Below the pieces are notes generated by a model that was not told the origin of the DNA, did no database searches, and saw only the letters and a list, made by a program, of their open reading frames with translations. From the NCBI GenBank assembly GCA_964517265.1, contig CAZFBS010000010.1, positions 5,373-69,372 on the forward strand: a stretch of 64,000 nucleotides of DNA. Direction: 5' to 3'. The position numbers were made by a program, and so were the translations under genes. The stretch is from REEP01 sp964517265 (lineage in GTDB: Bacteria; Pseudomonadota; Alphaproteobacteria; Rhodospirillales; Defluviicoccaceae). Numbering within the stretch: the first letter of the stretch is position 1; the number at the start of each line of letters is the position of its first letter. Below are positions 55,471-63,946 of the stretch, one piece after another.

Positions 55471-55873
55471 ACCGTTCAAGATCTGGACCTCCTGCTCTCG
55501 AAACAACGGACAAGCCCATTAATGGCAGTTCCGCCGCAAACACGCAAAAGATAGATGCATGATGATGAAGTGCCCTCGAGAACAACCGCGTCCTCCTCAG
55601 AAATGGCCTGTTTTTGCCCAAACTGAGGCCGAAGCATGTCCACCTCGGCCGCGCCGGTAGGATCTTTCTGCGTCCAAATGGCAGCGACCTGCCCCTGGTG
55701 ATTCGCCATCGAAAGCGGTATGGCAGCGTTCAGACGGCAGCAACGGGGCAGACAGCATCGAGCGCATGACGATGCCTCACCCGCCGGAATTGTCTTTCGT
55801 TCCGGTATTGTGCGCATGCAAATATGCGGGCATGATATGGCGCGTTGCAACAACCTGCGATGGATGCATCCTT
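55471..55873. other. Divergent intergenic region with a doubtful small ORF
   Basis: About 400 bases. On the minus strand an ATG at 55709 opens a 77-codon frame running into the start of the exported protein gene; its first 50 codons have plausible composition, but I recognise nothing and give it low weight. No strong promoter or hairpin stands out. Confidence 0.3.
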
Positions 55874-56527
55874 ATGAGACAATTCATGCGTAGCCGGGGA
55901 CTGACGTGGGCAGCTATCTGCGCCGGCATTCTCGCCGGTTCCGCTCTTGCTGCAGCAGGTCCGGTCGCGGCACAACAGACGGAACCGGCAGCGGGTAAAA
56001 AACATGCTGGCGACGCAACGCGCAGCCTCTTCGACGCTGTTCAAGCAAACGATCTGGCTGCGGTTCAGGCGAGCATCGCGGCGGGCGCAGACATTTCGGC
56101 GCGAGACCAGTGGGGATTGACGCCGATCGACTTGGCCATTGACAAGAGTTATTTCGATGTTGCGCATTTTCTTCTGTCGATGCGCAACTTCCAGCAAGGC
56201 GCCGGTTCGTCGCGAGGCGCAACCGCGGCGCCCCAGTCCGCTTTCGGGCCGCGAGCTGCCCCATCGGCTGCGAACGCTCCTCAAGAGCGCCGAACGCGGA
56301 CCGAACCTTCCCGCCCTGCGCCTGTCATGTCCCAAGATCCGGCTCATCCGGCCGAGGTGAAGCGCCCGCGGCCTGCCAACCGCTGGCCGGCCGACCAGCC
56401 CAACCCCTTTGATCCTGCGCGCCCGGCACCCGGCGCGGTGCTGCCAGCTGATAGGGCAGATAGTGCAGAGAGGGGGTTTCGGGGGACCGGCCATACCGCA
56501 TCTGCCGAGCGGCCGCAGCTTCAGTAG
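55874..56527 (+). CDS. Exported ankyrin-repeat protein with Pro/Ala-rich tail
   Basis: A 217-residue protein. A signal peptide (about 1-33, ending AAQQ) is followed by roughly two ankyrin-like repeats (LFDAVQANDLAAVQASIAAGADISARD and GLTPIDLAIDKSYFDVAHFLL), then a disordered Pro/Ala/Arg-rich region to the end. This suggests a periplasmic binding role. ATG 55874 or 55886 are candidate starts; both lack a clear ribosome-binding site. Its stop overlaps the convergent NDUFAF6-like gene by 7 bases. Confidence 0.65.
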   Translation: MRQFMRSRGLTWAAICAGILAGSALAAAGPVAAQQTEPAAGKKHAGDATRSLFDAVQANDLAAVQASIAAGADISARDQWGLTPIDLAIDKSYFDVAHFLLSMRNFQQGAGSSRGATAAPQSAFGPRAAPSAANAPQERRTRTEPSRPAPVMSQDPAHPAEVKRPRPANRWPADQPNPFDPARPAPGAVLPADRADSAERGFRGTGHTASAERPQLQ

Positions 56528-57360
56528 AGGCCGCGTGCGGCATTCAAAGCAAGCTTGGCTAGTTGCAGAGGCCCCGGTTTCTGGACGGAAGCGGCAAACG
56601 GATCGTACGCCCGACGCCGTAGGTCGTGAAGGTAGCTATCAGCCAAGGTTGCCGGTAGCAGGGCCGGGAGCGCCTTGCGAGGAATATCTGGGCCCGCAGT
56701 ACGGGCAGCCTTCAGGCGCTCTCGGGCGCAGTCGGCAACGGCAGCAACGACCACTTTGAGGGGTTCCGGCGACTGCATTTCGAACAACTGGAAAACGTCC
56801 AAACCGGCCTCGCGGTTGAGCGACACCGGCAAGTAAATCCGGCGTTGGCTGGCATGGTACGGCACCGTGCGCAACACGCCGATGAGTGCCCATGCGATGG
56901 CGACGTCCCGTGCGGCCGCACGCGCCGCCTCTTCCTCAATACCAAGCACATCAAGAGACAACACGCCAAGCGTGGCAGACGTGCCTTCGGCGTAAGCGAT
57001 CAGGGCATCCATGTCGGAGGGTGCCTGATCAGTCATATCGAAGGTGCGAGTCTCGATAAGACGGTCAACGCTCGACCGGTCCAGTCGGTATTGCCGAACT
57101 ACGGATGAAAGTGCCTGAGCAATCTCATGCTGAGGCGGCCGGCCCGCAAAAATGGCATCCACGGTCTCTATCCACCACTGCAGACGGATATGTCCAAGCA
57201 GCGGTTGACGAACCGATTCGCGAATCCGCGCTACCTCGACGTTGAAGGCATAAACAGCCGCCAACGCCTCCCGCTCCTCGGGTGGTGCGAACAACGTGCA
57301 TAGGAATCGATCATAATCAAAGCGCCGGACTTGCTGGGCACAATAGCTGAGTTCGGGCAT
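56521..57360 (-). CDS. Squalene/phytoene-synthase-fold protein, NDUFAF6-like
   Basis: A 279-residue all-helical protein. The N-terminal pattern RRFDYDRFLCTLFAPPEEREALAAVYAFNVEVARIRE and HIRLQWW are those of the NDUFAF6 group, which helps assemble respiratory complex I in mitochondria. The two catalytic DxxxD motifs of true synthases are absent, so prenyl-transfer activity is unlikely. In alphaproteobacteria it typically follows yajC-secD-secF-NDUFAF3-like, which are nearby here but separated by two opposite-strand genes. Confidence 0.82.
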   Translation of the reverse strand: MPELSYCAQQVRRFDYDRFLCTLFAPPEEREALAAVYAFNVEVARIRESVRQPLLGHIRLQWWIETVDAIFAGRPPQHEIAQALSSVVRQYRLDRSSVDRLIETRTFDMTDQAPSDMDALIAYAEGTSATLGVLSLDVLGIEEEAARAAARDVAIAWALIGVLRTVPYHASQRRIYLPVSLNREAGLDVFQLFEMQSPEPLKVVVAAVADCARERLKAARTAGPDIPRKALPALLPATLADSYLHDLRRRAYDPFAASVQKPGPLQLAKLALNAARGLY

Positions 57361-57434
57361 GCATTTTCATCCCGGTTTGTCGTCTGTTCTGAGATATATG
57401 AAGCTCAACAATCCAACGAGGTGATAGAACCCCT

Positions 57435-58292
57435 GTGCAGCCATTTTTGATCGACCTCACCGAGATCAGCGGCGACGCCGACTTCTCTCTGATGCCGGGG
57501 TTGTTTCCGCAAAAGGTCCGGCCCCATCTGTTCGCCTTCACCGGCTTCGTGCGTCTCGCCGATCATATTGCGGACAGTACATGGCTCGCGCACAAGGACA
57601 AGATTGCGCGATTGGACATTCTGGAATCGGCCCTCGACAGCGATGCTGTCACCGGGTGGTCAGAGGAATCGTCTCGCATCATTCACAACATCCGATACAG
57701 CCTGAAGGAAACGCAGGTTTCGAGCCAGTATGCACACCAGATGGTACAAGCGTTCCGACGCGACGTGATGGGAGAGCGAAGATATACCTGGGATGATCTA
57801 ATCGCCCACTGTCAGGACGCCGCGGCTCCGGTCGGCCGCTACATGCTGGACCTGATGCACGAAGATCAATCCGTGTGCGGAAAGGCTTCTGATGATCTGT
57901 GTGCAGCCCTGCGAATTCTCAAGCGTCTGCGCGATTGCCGGATCGGTGTCGATCAATTCAACCGCTTGTGCATTCCTGAGCAGTTCATGAACGACGCGAT
58001 GGTTTCGATCGATCATCTAAAGGCGCCCTCCGCCAAGGGGCAGACTCGTGCGGTGCTCGATCGGGTTCTAGACGGCGTCGACCGCCTGCTCAGTCGTGCC
58101 GAACCACTGCCAGCGTGGATTCGCCATCGCGGACTACGGATGCACACTGCCATTGTTCTCTGCCGGGGGCAAAAACTGGCAGGCCGGTTCCGCGAGGAAG
58201 ACCCGTTGCAAGGACGGGTCAGCTTGAGCCGCTGGCAGCGGTTTCACTGCCGCTGGAAGATCCTGATCGGCGGCCTGATAGGACATACCTAA
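57435..58292 (+). CDS. Degenerate squalene/phytoene-synthase-family protein
   Basis: A 285-residue helical protein. Fold signatures remain: LFPQKVRPHLFAFTGFVRLADHIAD, then YTWDDLIAHCQDAAAPVGRYMLDL and LRILKRLRDCRIGVDQFNRLCIP, resembling HpnC/HpnD of hopanoid synthesis. But the first Asp motif reads DHIAD instead of DDxAD, and the second lacks the usual spacing, so catalysis is doubtful. GTG 57435 is the start. It is divergent from the NDUFAF6-like gene and upstream of SOD. Confidence 0.72.
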   Translation: MQPFLIDLTEISGDADFSLMPGLFPQKVRPHLFAFTGFVRLADHIADSTWLAHKDKIARLDILESALDSDAVTGWSEESSRIIHNIRYSLKETQVSSQYAHQMVQAFRRDVMGERRYTWDDLIAHCQDAAAPVGRYMLDLMHEDQSVCGKASDDLCAALRILKRLRDCRIGVDQFNRLCIPEQFMNDAMVSIDHLKAPSAKGQTRAVLDRVLDGVDRLLSRAEPLPAWIRHRGLRMHTAIVLCRGQKLAGRFREEDPLQGRVSLSRWQRFHCRWKILIGGLIGHT

Positions 58293-58387
58293 AGCCTGAC
58301 GATTCGCCGTGCGTTCCTCTTTCCAAGGGAGGGTTTGATCCGTATGCTCACCCGACTGGATGAGACGGGACAGGCAATGAGGTTGAA

Positions 58388-58993
58388 ATGGCTTTCCAAT
58401 TACCGCCCCTGCCTTACGACAAGAACGCGTTGGACCCTTATGTGTCGGCGAAAACCTTGGAGTTTCACCACGGCAAACATCACAACGCATACGTCACAAA
58501 ACTTAACGAGTTGATCAAGGACACCCCTTACGCGTCTCAGGATCTTGAAACGATTATCAAGGAAACGTTTGGCGACGCGGGGAAGACTGGGATCTTTAAC
58601 AACGCCGCTCAGGTGTGGAACCACACGTTTTTCTGGAGCTGCATGAAGCCCTCTGGTGGTGGAACGCCGAGTGGTGACGTTGCTTCGGCGATCGACGCGT
58701 CGTTCGGATCGCTCGACAAGTTCAAGGAGCAATTCAAGGACGCGTGCGTAACCCAGTTCGGCAGCGGCTGGGGCTGGCTGGTGGCGGATAACGGCAAACT
58801 GACAATCATGAAGACGCCCAACGCCGAAAATCCCATGGCACATGGCAAAACCGCTCTTCTCACCTGCGATGTCTGGGAACACGCATACTATCTCGACTAC
58901 CAGAACCGCCGCCCGGACTTCGTCCAGGCGTTCATGGACAATCTGATCAACTGGGATTTCCTCGCGGAAAATCTCGCAGCCGCGAAACGATAG
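58388..58993 (+). CDS. sodB: Superoxide dismutase, Fe-type
   Basis: Dismutes superoxide. Metal ligands are His27, His79 (VWNHTFFW), Asp161 and His165 (DVWEHAYYLDY). Gln75 in the NNAAQVWNH segment is the position that marks Fe-SODs, so iron is more likely than manganese. Length 201, no signal peptide, hence cytoplasmic. GAGG precedes ATG 58388. It lies 95 bases downstream of the degenerate synthase gene. Confidence 0.96.
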   Translation: MAFQLPPLPYDKNALDPYVSAKTLEFHHGKHHNAYVTKLNELIKDTPYASQDLETIIKETFGDAGKTGIFNNAAQVWNHTFFWSCMKPSGGGTPSGDVASAIDASFGSLDKFKEQFKDACVTQFGSGWGWLVADNGKLTIMKTPNAENPMAHGKTALLTCDVWEHAYYLDYQNRRPDFVQAFMDNLINWDFLAENLAAAKR

Positions 58994-59113
58994 ACCCGTC
59001 TCGCGATGGGACAGGGCGCAGAGCCCGGAAGTTGCACCCCGGGTTTTGCGCCACATCGCCTTGAATAGCCGCCTTCCGATCACGCCGTCACGGCGATACT
59101 ATTGGGCAGACAT

Positions 59114-59500
59114 TCACTCGACAGCGATTAGGGCCGCTGCGACCTTACGATCTTCAAGAAGCAGAACATTGAAAGTTCGGCAGGCGGCACCAGTATCCAT
59201 CCATTCCATATGAATGTTGCAAGCGCGTAGGCTCTCGCCGAGGGTCCGAGGCGGCGGGCCGAAGTGGCGACCGCAGCCCACCAACAAGATATTGACGTCT
59301 ACTGCCGCCGCCGTCACTTCATGCAAAGAGTCGATCGTCACTTCCTCTTTAGCGCTGATGCTCCACGATGCCGTCCGATCAGGAAAAACGATCACGGAGC
59401 CTCGAAGCGTTTCGCCGCCGATGCGGAACTGGTTGCCACCGTAGCCCTGGATCAGCTTCCGCCCGGCGGGTACCGACGGGGTGATGTCAAGACCTGCCAC
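59114..59500 (-). CDS. Mth938-domain (DUF498) protein, NDUFAF3-like
   Basis: A 128-residue single-domain protein. The family pattern is clear: IQGYGGNQFRIGGETLRGSVIVFPD, ILLVGCGRHFGPPP and ACRTFNVLLLEDRKVAAALI. Eukaryotic NDUFAF3 assists complex I assembly; bacterial function is not proven. GTG 59500 has GGGAGGTAGG upstream and begins 4 bases after the secF stop, so it is coupled to secF. Confidence 0.88.
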   Translation of the reverse strand: MAGLDITPSVPAGRKLIQGYGGNQFRIGGETLRGSVIVFPDRTASWSISAKEEVTIDSLHEVTAAAVDVNILLVGCGRHFGPPPRTLGESLRACNIHMEWMDTGAACRTFNVLLLEDRKVAAALIAVE

Positions 59501-59504
59501 GACG

Positions 59505-60449
59505 TCAACCTACCTCCCGGGCAGAAGTCTTGGCCGCCACTTCACCAGGCACGGTCGCCGGCCGCACATACATGTACAGCATGAGGGGGACCGCAAGACA
59601 AACGGACGAATACGTGCCGATGACGATGCCCCACAACACTGCCATGCTGAACCCTCTGATCACTTCGCCGCCGAGAAAGTAAAGGGCGAGAACGGCAAGC
59701 AATGTCGTGACACCGGTGATGGTGGTCCGTGCCAGCGTTTCGTTAATGGACAGGTCAAACAACTGTGGCAGCGGCATCGTCTTGTACTTGCGCAAGTTCT
59801 CCCGGACCCGGTCGAAGACGACGACGCTGTCGTTAATCGAATAGCCGGCAATCGTCAGAACCGCCGCTACCGTGGCGAGGTTAAACTCGAGCTGCAGCAG
59901 GGAGAACAATCCGATTGTGGAGATGACATCATGAAACAACGCGACAACTGCCGCCAATCCGAACTGCCACTCGAAACGGAACCAGATGTAAACCAGCATC
60001 GCGAGTAACGCGGCTACAACGGCGTACACGCCATCTCGAAACAACTCGGCACTGACCGCGGGTCCGACGAGTTCGATCCGCCGGTAATCGATATTGTCTC
60101 CAAGCGCTGCTCTCGCCGCGTCGACGGCACGCTGCTGTGCCTCCTCGCCACCTTCCTGGATCGGGAACCGGATCAAGACGTCATTCGCCTCTCCCAGTTC
60201 CTGAAGAGTAACCTCCCCGAGGCCGAGACTGCCCAACCGTTGGCGCATTTCCGCGATATTCGGCGGCCCCTCGGTTCGGATCTCGATCACCAGCCCGCCC
60301 ACGAAATCGACCCCATAGTTGAGGCCACGGACGGCGAACAAGACAACCGACCCAAGCACCAGGGCGATCGAAATGACGAAAAAGACCCGGCGCCATGCGA
60401 TGAACGGAATCCGGGTATTGGCGGGGATCAGATTTATGCCGCGGTACAT
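59505..60449 (-). CDS. secF: Protein translocase subunit SecF
   Basis: Membrane partner of SecD, using the proton gradient to pull proteins across the inner membrane. Six transmembrane helices with a first periplasmic domain; signatures GLNYGVDFVGGLVIEIR, TIAGYSINDSVVVFDRVRENLRK and FLGGEVIRGFSMAVLWGIVIGTYSS. 314 residues. It follows secD after 66 bases. Confidence 0.97.
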   Translation of the reverse strand: MYRGINLIPANTRIPFIAWRRVFFVISIALVLGSVVLFAVRGLNYGVDFVGGLVIEIRTEGPPNIAEMRQRLGSLGLGEVTLQELGEANDVLIRFPIQEGGEEAQQRAVDAARAALGDNIDYRRIELVGPAVSAELFRDGVYAVVAALLAMLVYIWFRFEWQFGLAAVVALFHDVISTIGLFSLLQLEFNLATVAAVLTIAGYSINDSVVVFDRVRENLRKYKTMPLPQLFDLSINETLARTTITGVTTLLAVLALYFLGGEVIRGFSMAVLWGIVIGTYSSVCLAVPLMLYMYVRPATVPGEVAAKTSAREVG

Positions 60450-60515
60450 ACGCGCCTCTCGGCAAAGGAAATGAATGTCAAATCAGCGGCAATCAAAATG
60501 AAAACACACCTTGTT

Positions 60516-62084
60516 TTAGACTGGCAACGGCTGTGTCCGCCGCCGGCGCAGCCAGAGAACCACCATCAGGCGGGTGAGCATAATGGCGGTGAACATTGAA
60601 ACGACGATACCGATCGAAAGTGTGACCGCAAATCCGCGTACCGGACCGGAGCCGAAAACATACAGCAACAGTGCCGCAATCAGCGTTGTCACGTTAGAAT
60701 CGATAATAGTTCCAAACGCCCGGGAGTAGCCGGCGTCGACTGCCGAAATCGGGGTTCGACCGGCACGCACCTCTTCGCGCATTCGCTCGAAAATCAAAAC
60801 GTTGGCATCCACTGCCATGCCGATGGTGAGCACAATTCCAGCGATGCCGGGGAGAGTCAATGTGGCCTGCAACACCGACAGAATGGCCAACAGCAGCACC
60901 AAATTGACCGCAAGCGCCGCAACCGCAAAGGCGCCGAACAACCCATAGGCGATCACCATGAAGATTGCAACGAGAAGGACACCGACCACAGATGCGAGTT
61001 GTCCCGCGGCAATTGAGTCGGCACCAAGGCCAGGGCCGACCGTTCTCTCCTCGAGAATCGTCAGGGGTGCCGGCAAGGCACCTGCGCGAAGCAGCAATGC
61101 GAGATCCTGTGCCTGTTGCGTCGTAAAGTTCCCGGTAATGACGCCCGAGCCTCCCAGGATCGGCTCGCGGATACGTGGCGCGCTGATTACCTTACCATCA
61201 AGAACGATAGCCAGCGACTGCCCGACGTTCGCCCTCGTCACCTCGCCGAACTGCATTGCTCCTCTGGTGTCGAAGCGGAACGAGACGACCGGCTGTCCTT
61301 CCTGAAACGCGGGCTCCGCGTCGACGAGGTTTTCCCCGCTGACCACTGCTCGCCTGCTGATGACGTACATTTGGGGAGAGCCTGGATCGTCGGCCGCCGG
61401 CACCAGCATCGAGCCCGCTGGGATCTGTCCGGCAACGGCGTCGGCCACTGACGCCCGTGGATCGACCAGATGGAACGTCATCTGTGCCGTCTGCCCAAGA
61501 AGCTCCTTCATCCGTTCGGGATCCTCAATCCCAGGCAACTGGACAAGAATACGCTTCTCGCCGTGAGGTTGAATCGTCGGCTCGCGCACGCCTGTCTCGT
61601 CGATGCGCCGCCGAATGATCTCGACGGACCGGCGGACGGCCGAGGCTTCACGCTCACGCAACTCCTGCTCGGTGAAACTGAGTTGCAGCCGCCCCCCCTC
61701 GCCAATCTCAAGGATCGTCTCCTGGCGCAGGTCCCGAAGCCGCTCAAGGGCCTCATCAACCTGAGCCGCATTCCGAATCGTAACAACCACCGCCTGCCGC
61801 TGGACACCGAGGCCGGTGTACTGGATGCGCCCTTCACGCAGTTCCGATCGCACGCGGTCCACCAGCGATTCCAGCAACTCGCGGATCACGGCACTGGTCT
61901 CTACCTCAAGAAGAAGATGTGAGCCGCCCTGCAGGTCAAGGCCCAGCGCGACCTGCTTTTTCGGAAGCCATCCCGGCAATGATTCAATGGCCTCGCGACT
62001 GAGCACGTTCGGCAGGGCGAAAAGAAAGCCCACCAAGCAGATCGCTAGAACGATAATCATCTTCCATCTGGGGAAATATACCAT
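60516..62084 (-). CDS. secD: Protein translocase subunit SecD
   Basis: Inner-membrane Sec accessory subunit, 522 residues. The N-terminal helix, the large periplasmic domain beginning with LGLDLQGGSHLLLEV, and the C-terminal six-helix RND-like part (LTIGMAVDANVLIFERMREEVR and YSRAFGTIIDSNVTTLIAALLLY) are all present. It lies 162 bases downstream of yajC. Confidence 0.97.
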   Translation of the reverse strand: MVYFPRWKMIIVLAICLVGFLFALPNVLSREAIESLPGWLPKKQVALGLDLQGGSHLLLEVETSAVIRELLESLVDRVRSELREGRIQYTGLGVQRQAVVVTIRNAAQVDEALERLRDLRQETILEIGEGGRLQLSFTEQELREREASAVRRSVEIIRRRIDETGVREPTIQPHGEKRILVQLPGIEDPERMKELLGQTAQMTFHLVDPRASVADAVAGQIPAGSMLVPAADDPGSPQMYVISRRAVVSGENLVDAEPAFQEGQPVVSFRFDTRGAMQFGEVTRANVGQSLAIVLDGKVISAPRIREPILGGSGVITGNFTTQQAQDLALLLRAGALPAPLTILEERTVGPGLGADSIAAGQLASVVGVLLVAIFMVIAYGLFGAFAVAALAVNLVLLLAILSVLQATLTLPGIAGIVLTIGMAVDANVLIFERMREEVRAGRTPISAVDAGYSRAFGTIIDSNVTTLIAALLLYVFGSGPVRGFAVTLSIGIVVSMFTAIMLTRLMVVLWLRRRRTQPLPV

Positions 62085-62246
62085 CGGGCTCTGCCAGCCG
62101 GCTCCTGCTCGTCAGCGGTATGTTATAACAATCGGATTGGGCTCAAGATCGGTTCCCAAGAGAGGTCATGAGCTGCGCGATGACTTCAAACGATGCGAGG
62201 GGGTGGGAACCATTATCACCCTCACGCACAGGTTTTGTCGTTTTTG

Positions 62247-62690
62247 CTACTCGCTCTTGCCGCCAAGCATCTTCTTCAACCGCGAACCGCGGCCATCGTC
62301 GTTGGTTGCCACCCCGGGCGCGGCGGGATCCGTATCCTTGCCAGTTTTTAGGTTGTCCTTGGTATCACCGGCCGGTTGCGCCTTGGCCAGAACGGTGGAG
62401 ATCAATCCCCGATGCACCCGTACGCGAACGCCCTCCGCGATCTCGACCTGAACCTCGTTATCGTCGATCACCTTTGTCACCGTCCCGACGATGCCCCCTC
62501 CGGTCACGATGCGGTCACCGCGCCGAATCGCCGCCAGCATGTCCTTGTGTTGCTTCAATTTCTTCTGCTGAGGCCGAATCAGCAGGAAATAGAAGACGAC
62601 AAAAATGAGAATGATCGGAAGGAAAGCACCTAGCGCACCCGGGCCGGCAGCGGTACCTGCTTCCTGCGCCAAGGCCTGAGAAATGAACAT
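62247..62690 (-). CDS. yajC: Preprotein translocase subunit YajC
   Basis: Single-helix component of the SecDF-YajC complex. The transmembrane segment (LGAFLPIILIFVVFYFLLI) is followed by RPQQKKLKQHKDMLAAIRRGDRIVTGGG and the small beta domain. 147 residues, longer than the usual 90-115 because of a charged C-terminal extension (GDTKDNLKTGKDTDPAAPG onward). It leads the yajC-secD-secF block. Confidence 0.95.
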   Translation of the reverse strand: MFISQALAQEAGTAAGPGALGAFLPIILIFVVFYFLLIRPQQKKLKQHKDMLAAIRRGDRIVTGGGIVGTVTKVIDDNEVQVEIAEGVRVRVHRGLISTVLAKAQPAGDTKDNLKTGKDTDPAAPGVATNDDGRGSRLKKMLGGKSE

Positions 62691-62795
62691 GATGGACCTC
62701 TGATCAGTTCGCCTGTGCGGAACGGCGAACTATACCGACACCGCCCTGTGTTGCAATCGCAATCGCGGAGGCTGCGTCTTGCCGCTCCCTTACCG

Positions 62796-62818
62796 CAAGG
62801 GCGCCCGAGGCGCCCTTG
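62796..62818. terminator. Perfect GC-rich hairpin between cutA and yajC
   Basis: A 10-bp perfect inverted repeat (CAAGGGCGCC / GGCGCCCTTG) with a 3-nt loop, about 75 bases past the cutA stop. There is no T tract on either side; probably a terminator or boundary structure separating cutA from the sec operon. Confidence 0.5.
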
Positions 62819-62892
62819 CCGATCCTGTATGGCTTCACTTCGATGGAGTTGCACAGCACCGCTTCAAAGGCGCCGCCTGCCGATCCGGCCGA

Positions 62893-63207
62893 TCAGCTTG
62901 TCTCTGCAACGATCCAGTCCAGGAAGGCTTGGTTTCCACCGGCGATCGGCAGCGCGACGACGCAGGGACATTCGTAGGAATGCAATTCCCGCACCCGATC
63001 GGTCAGCCGTGCAACCAGATCCGCACGAGTCTTCAAAATAATCGCCACCTCACGATCCTCCTGGACACGCCCCTCCCACCAGAACAGAGAGGTGATAGCG
63101 GGCAAGAGGTTAGCGCACGCGGCCAACCGTTCCGCCACCACTGCGGCGCCAATCCTGCGGGCCTCTTCATCCGAAGAAGTCGTGACATAGATCAAGGCGG
63201 CTGTCAT
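62893..63207 (-). CDS. cutA: Divalent cation tolerance protein CutA
   Basis: A 104-residue trimeric small protein. Family signatures: ALIYVTTSSDEEARRIGAAVVAERLAACANLLP, SLFWWEGRVQEDREVAIILKT and VRELHSYECPCVVALPI with the conserved His and Cys. Its link to metal tolerance is weak in most bacteria. ATG 63207 gives the standard length; TTG 63231 opens the frame earlier. Confidence 0.93.
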   Translation of the reverse strand: MTAALIYVTTSSDEEARRIGAAVVAERLAACANLLPAITSLFWWEGRVQEDREVAIILKTRADLVARLTDRVRELHSYECPCVVALPIAGGNQAFLDWIVAETS

Positions 63208-63291
63208 CGCTTCAATCAACACCCCACGCAAAGAGCCGGGAAACGCAAAGCAACCGGCTGATTCACTTGGCTAAGACCTCCACATGCCCTC

Positions 63292-63864
63292 CTAGCCGAT
63301 GCGGACCAGGGTGCCAGCAATAAACTTCTGCGGCGTTCCATCGCGAATACGCGAGAACTCCAGACGCAACCCTTGGCTGGTTAGTGTTCTATGATAGATT
63401 TGCATTTCATATCCGCCAGTCGGCGTAATAAGCAGAGCATACACACTAAGCGTCTTGCCGTTTAGGGCCGCCCAGACGAAGGGATCGCCTTCCAGAGGAT
63501 TGAGCGGCACGCGATTGCCAAACATGTCCGTCCGCATGGCGGATGCATAAAGGTTTTGATGGCGCGTCGCCACGAAGTCGATGGAATAGGTCTTGCGCAC
63601 CCCTGAGGGCTTATCGACGTAGGTAACTGTAGTCCAGGTGAGGTTGAAACCGTTCTTGCGAGGGACGATCGCGATGGCGAGATCGCGCTTGCTTATGCTG
63701 TCATCTGATATCGAAATACTTTGACCTTCGTAGGCACCGTAAAACGACTCAATTGATTCCGCACGAGCCAAGTGCTCGCTCGCCATCGCAATGGTGCCGA
63801 CAGCCCCGGCCACGGCAACCGCGCAAATGAACACTATCGACGCCGCCCAGCCTGCTTGCTTCAT
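63292..63864 (-). CDS. Exported or membrane-anchored hypothetical protein
   Basis: A 190-residue protein with an N-terminal hydrophobic segment (about 5-28: ASIVFICAVAVAGAVGTIAMA) acting as a signal or anchor, then a beta-rich domain (FYGAYEGQSISISDD, NGFNLTWTTVTYVDK, SFGNRVPL-like turn and EMQIYHRTLTSQGLRLEFSRI). I do not recognise the family; it looks like a conserved periplasmic domain. ATG 63864 has GGAAG upstream; TTG 63900 is less likely. Confidence 0.65.
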   Translation of the reverse strand: MKQAGWAASIVFICAVAVAGAVGTIAMASEHLARAESIESFYGAYEGQSISISDDSISKRDLAIAIVPRKNGFNLTWTTVTYVDKPSGVRKTYSIDFVATRHQNLYASAMRTDMFGNRVPLNPLEGDPFVWAALNGKTLSVYALLITPTGGYEMQIYHRTLTSQGLRLEFSRIRDGTPQKFIAGTLVRIG

Positions 63865-63946
63865 CCCGGCTTCCGCCTGCCGATCCCTTTTTTCCCCCAA
63901 TGCGCTGTCTCATCTCTTGGTCGTCCAGGTTAATCGTCCCGGACTC

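Noticed and set aside
55730..56494. 254-codon minus-strand frame
   Set aside because: Antisense to the ankyrin protein, whose signal peptide and repeats are recognisable; the antisense product is Arg/Ser/Cys-rich noise.
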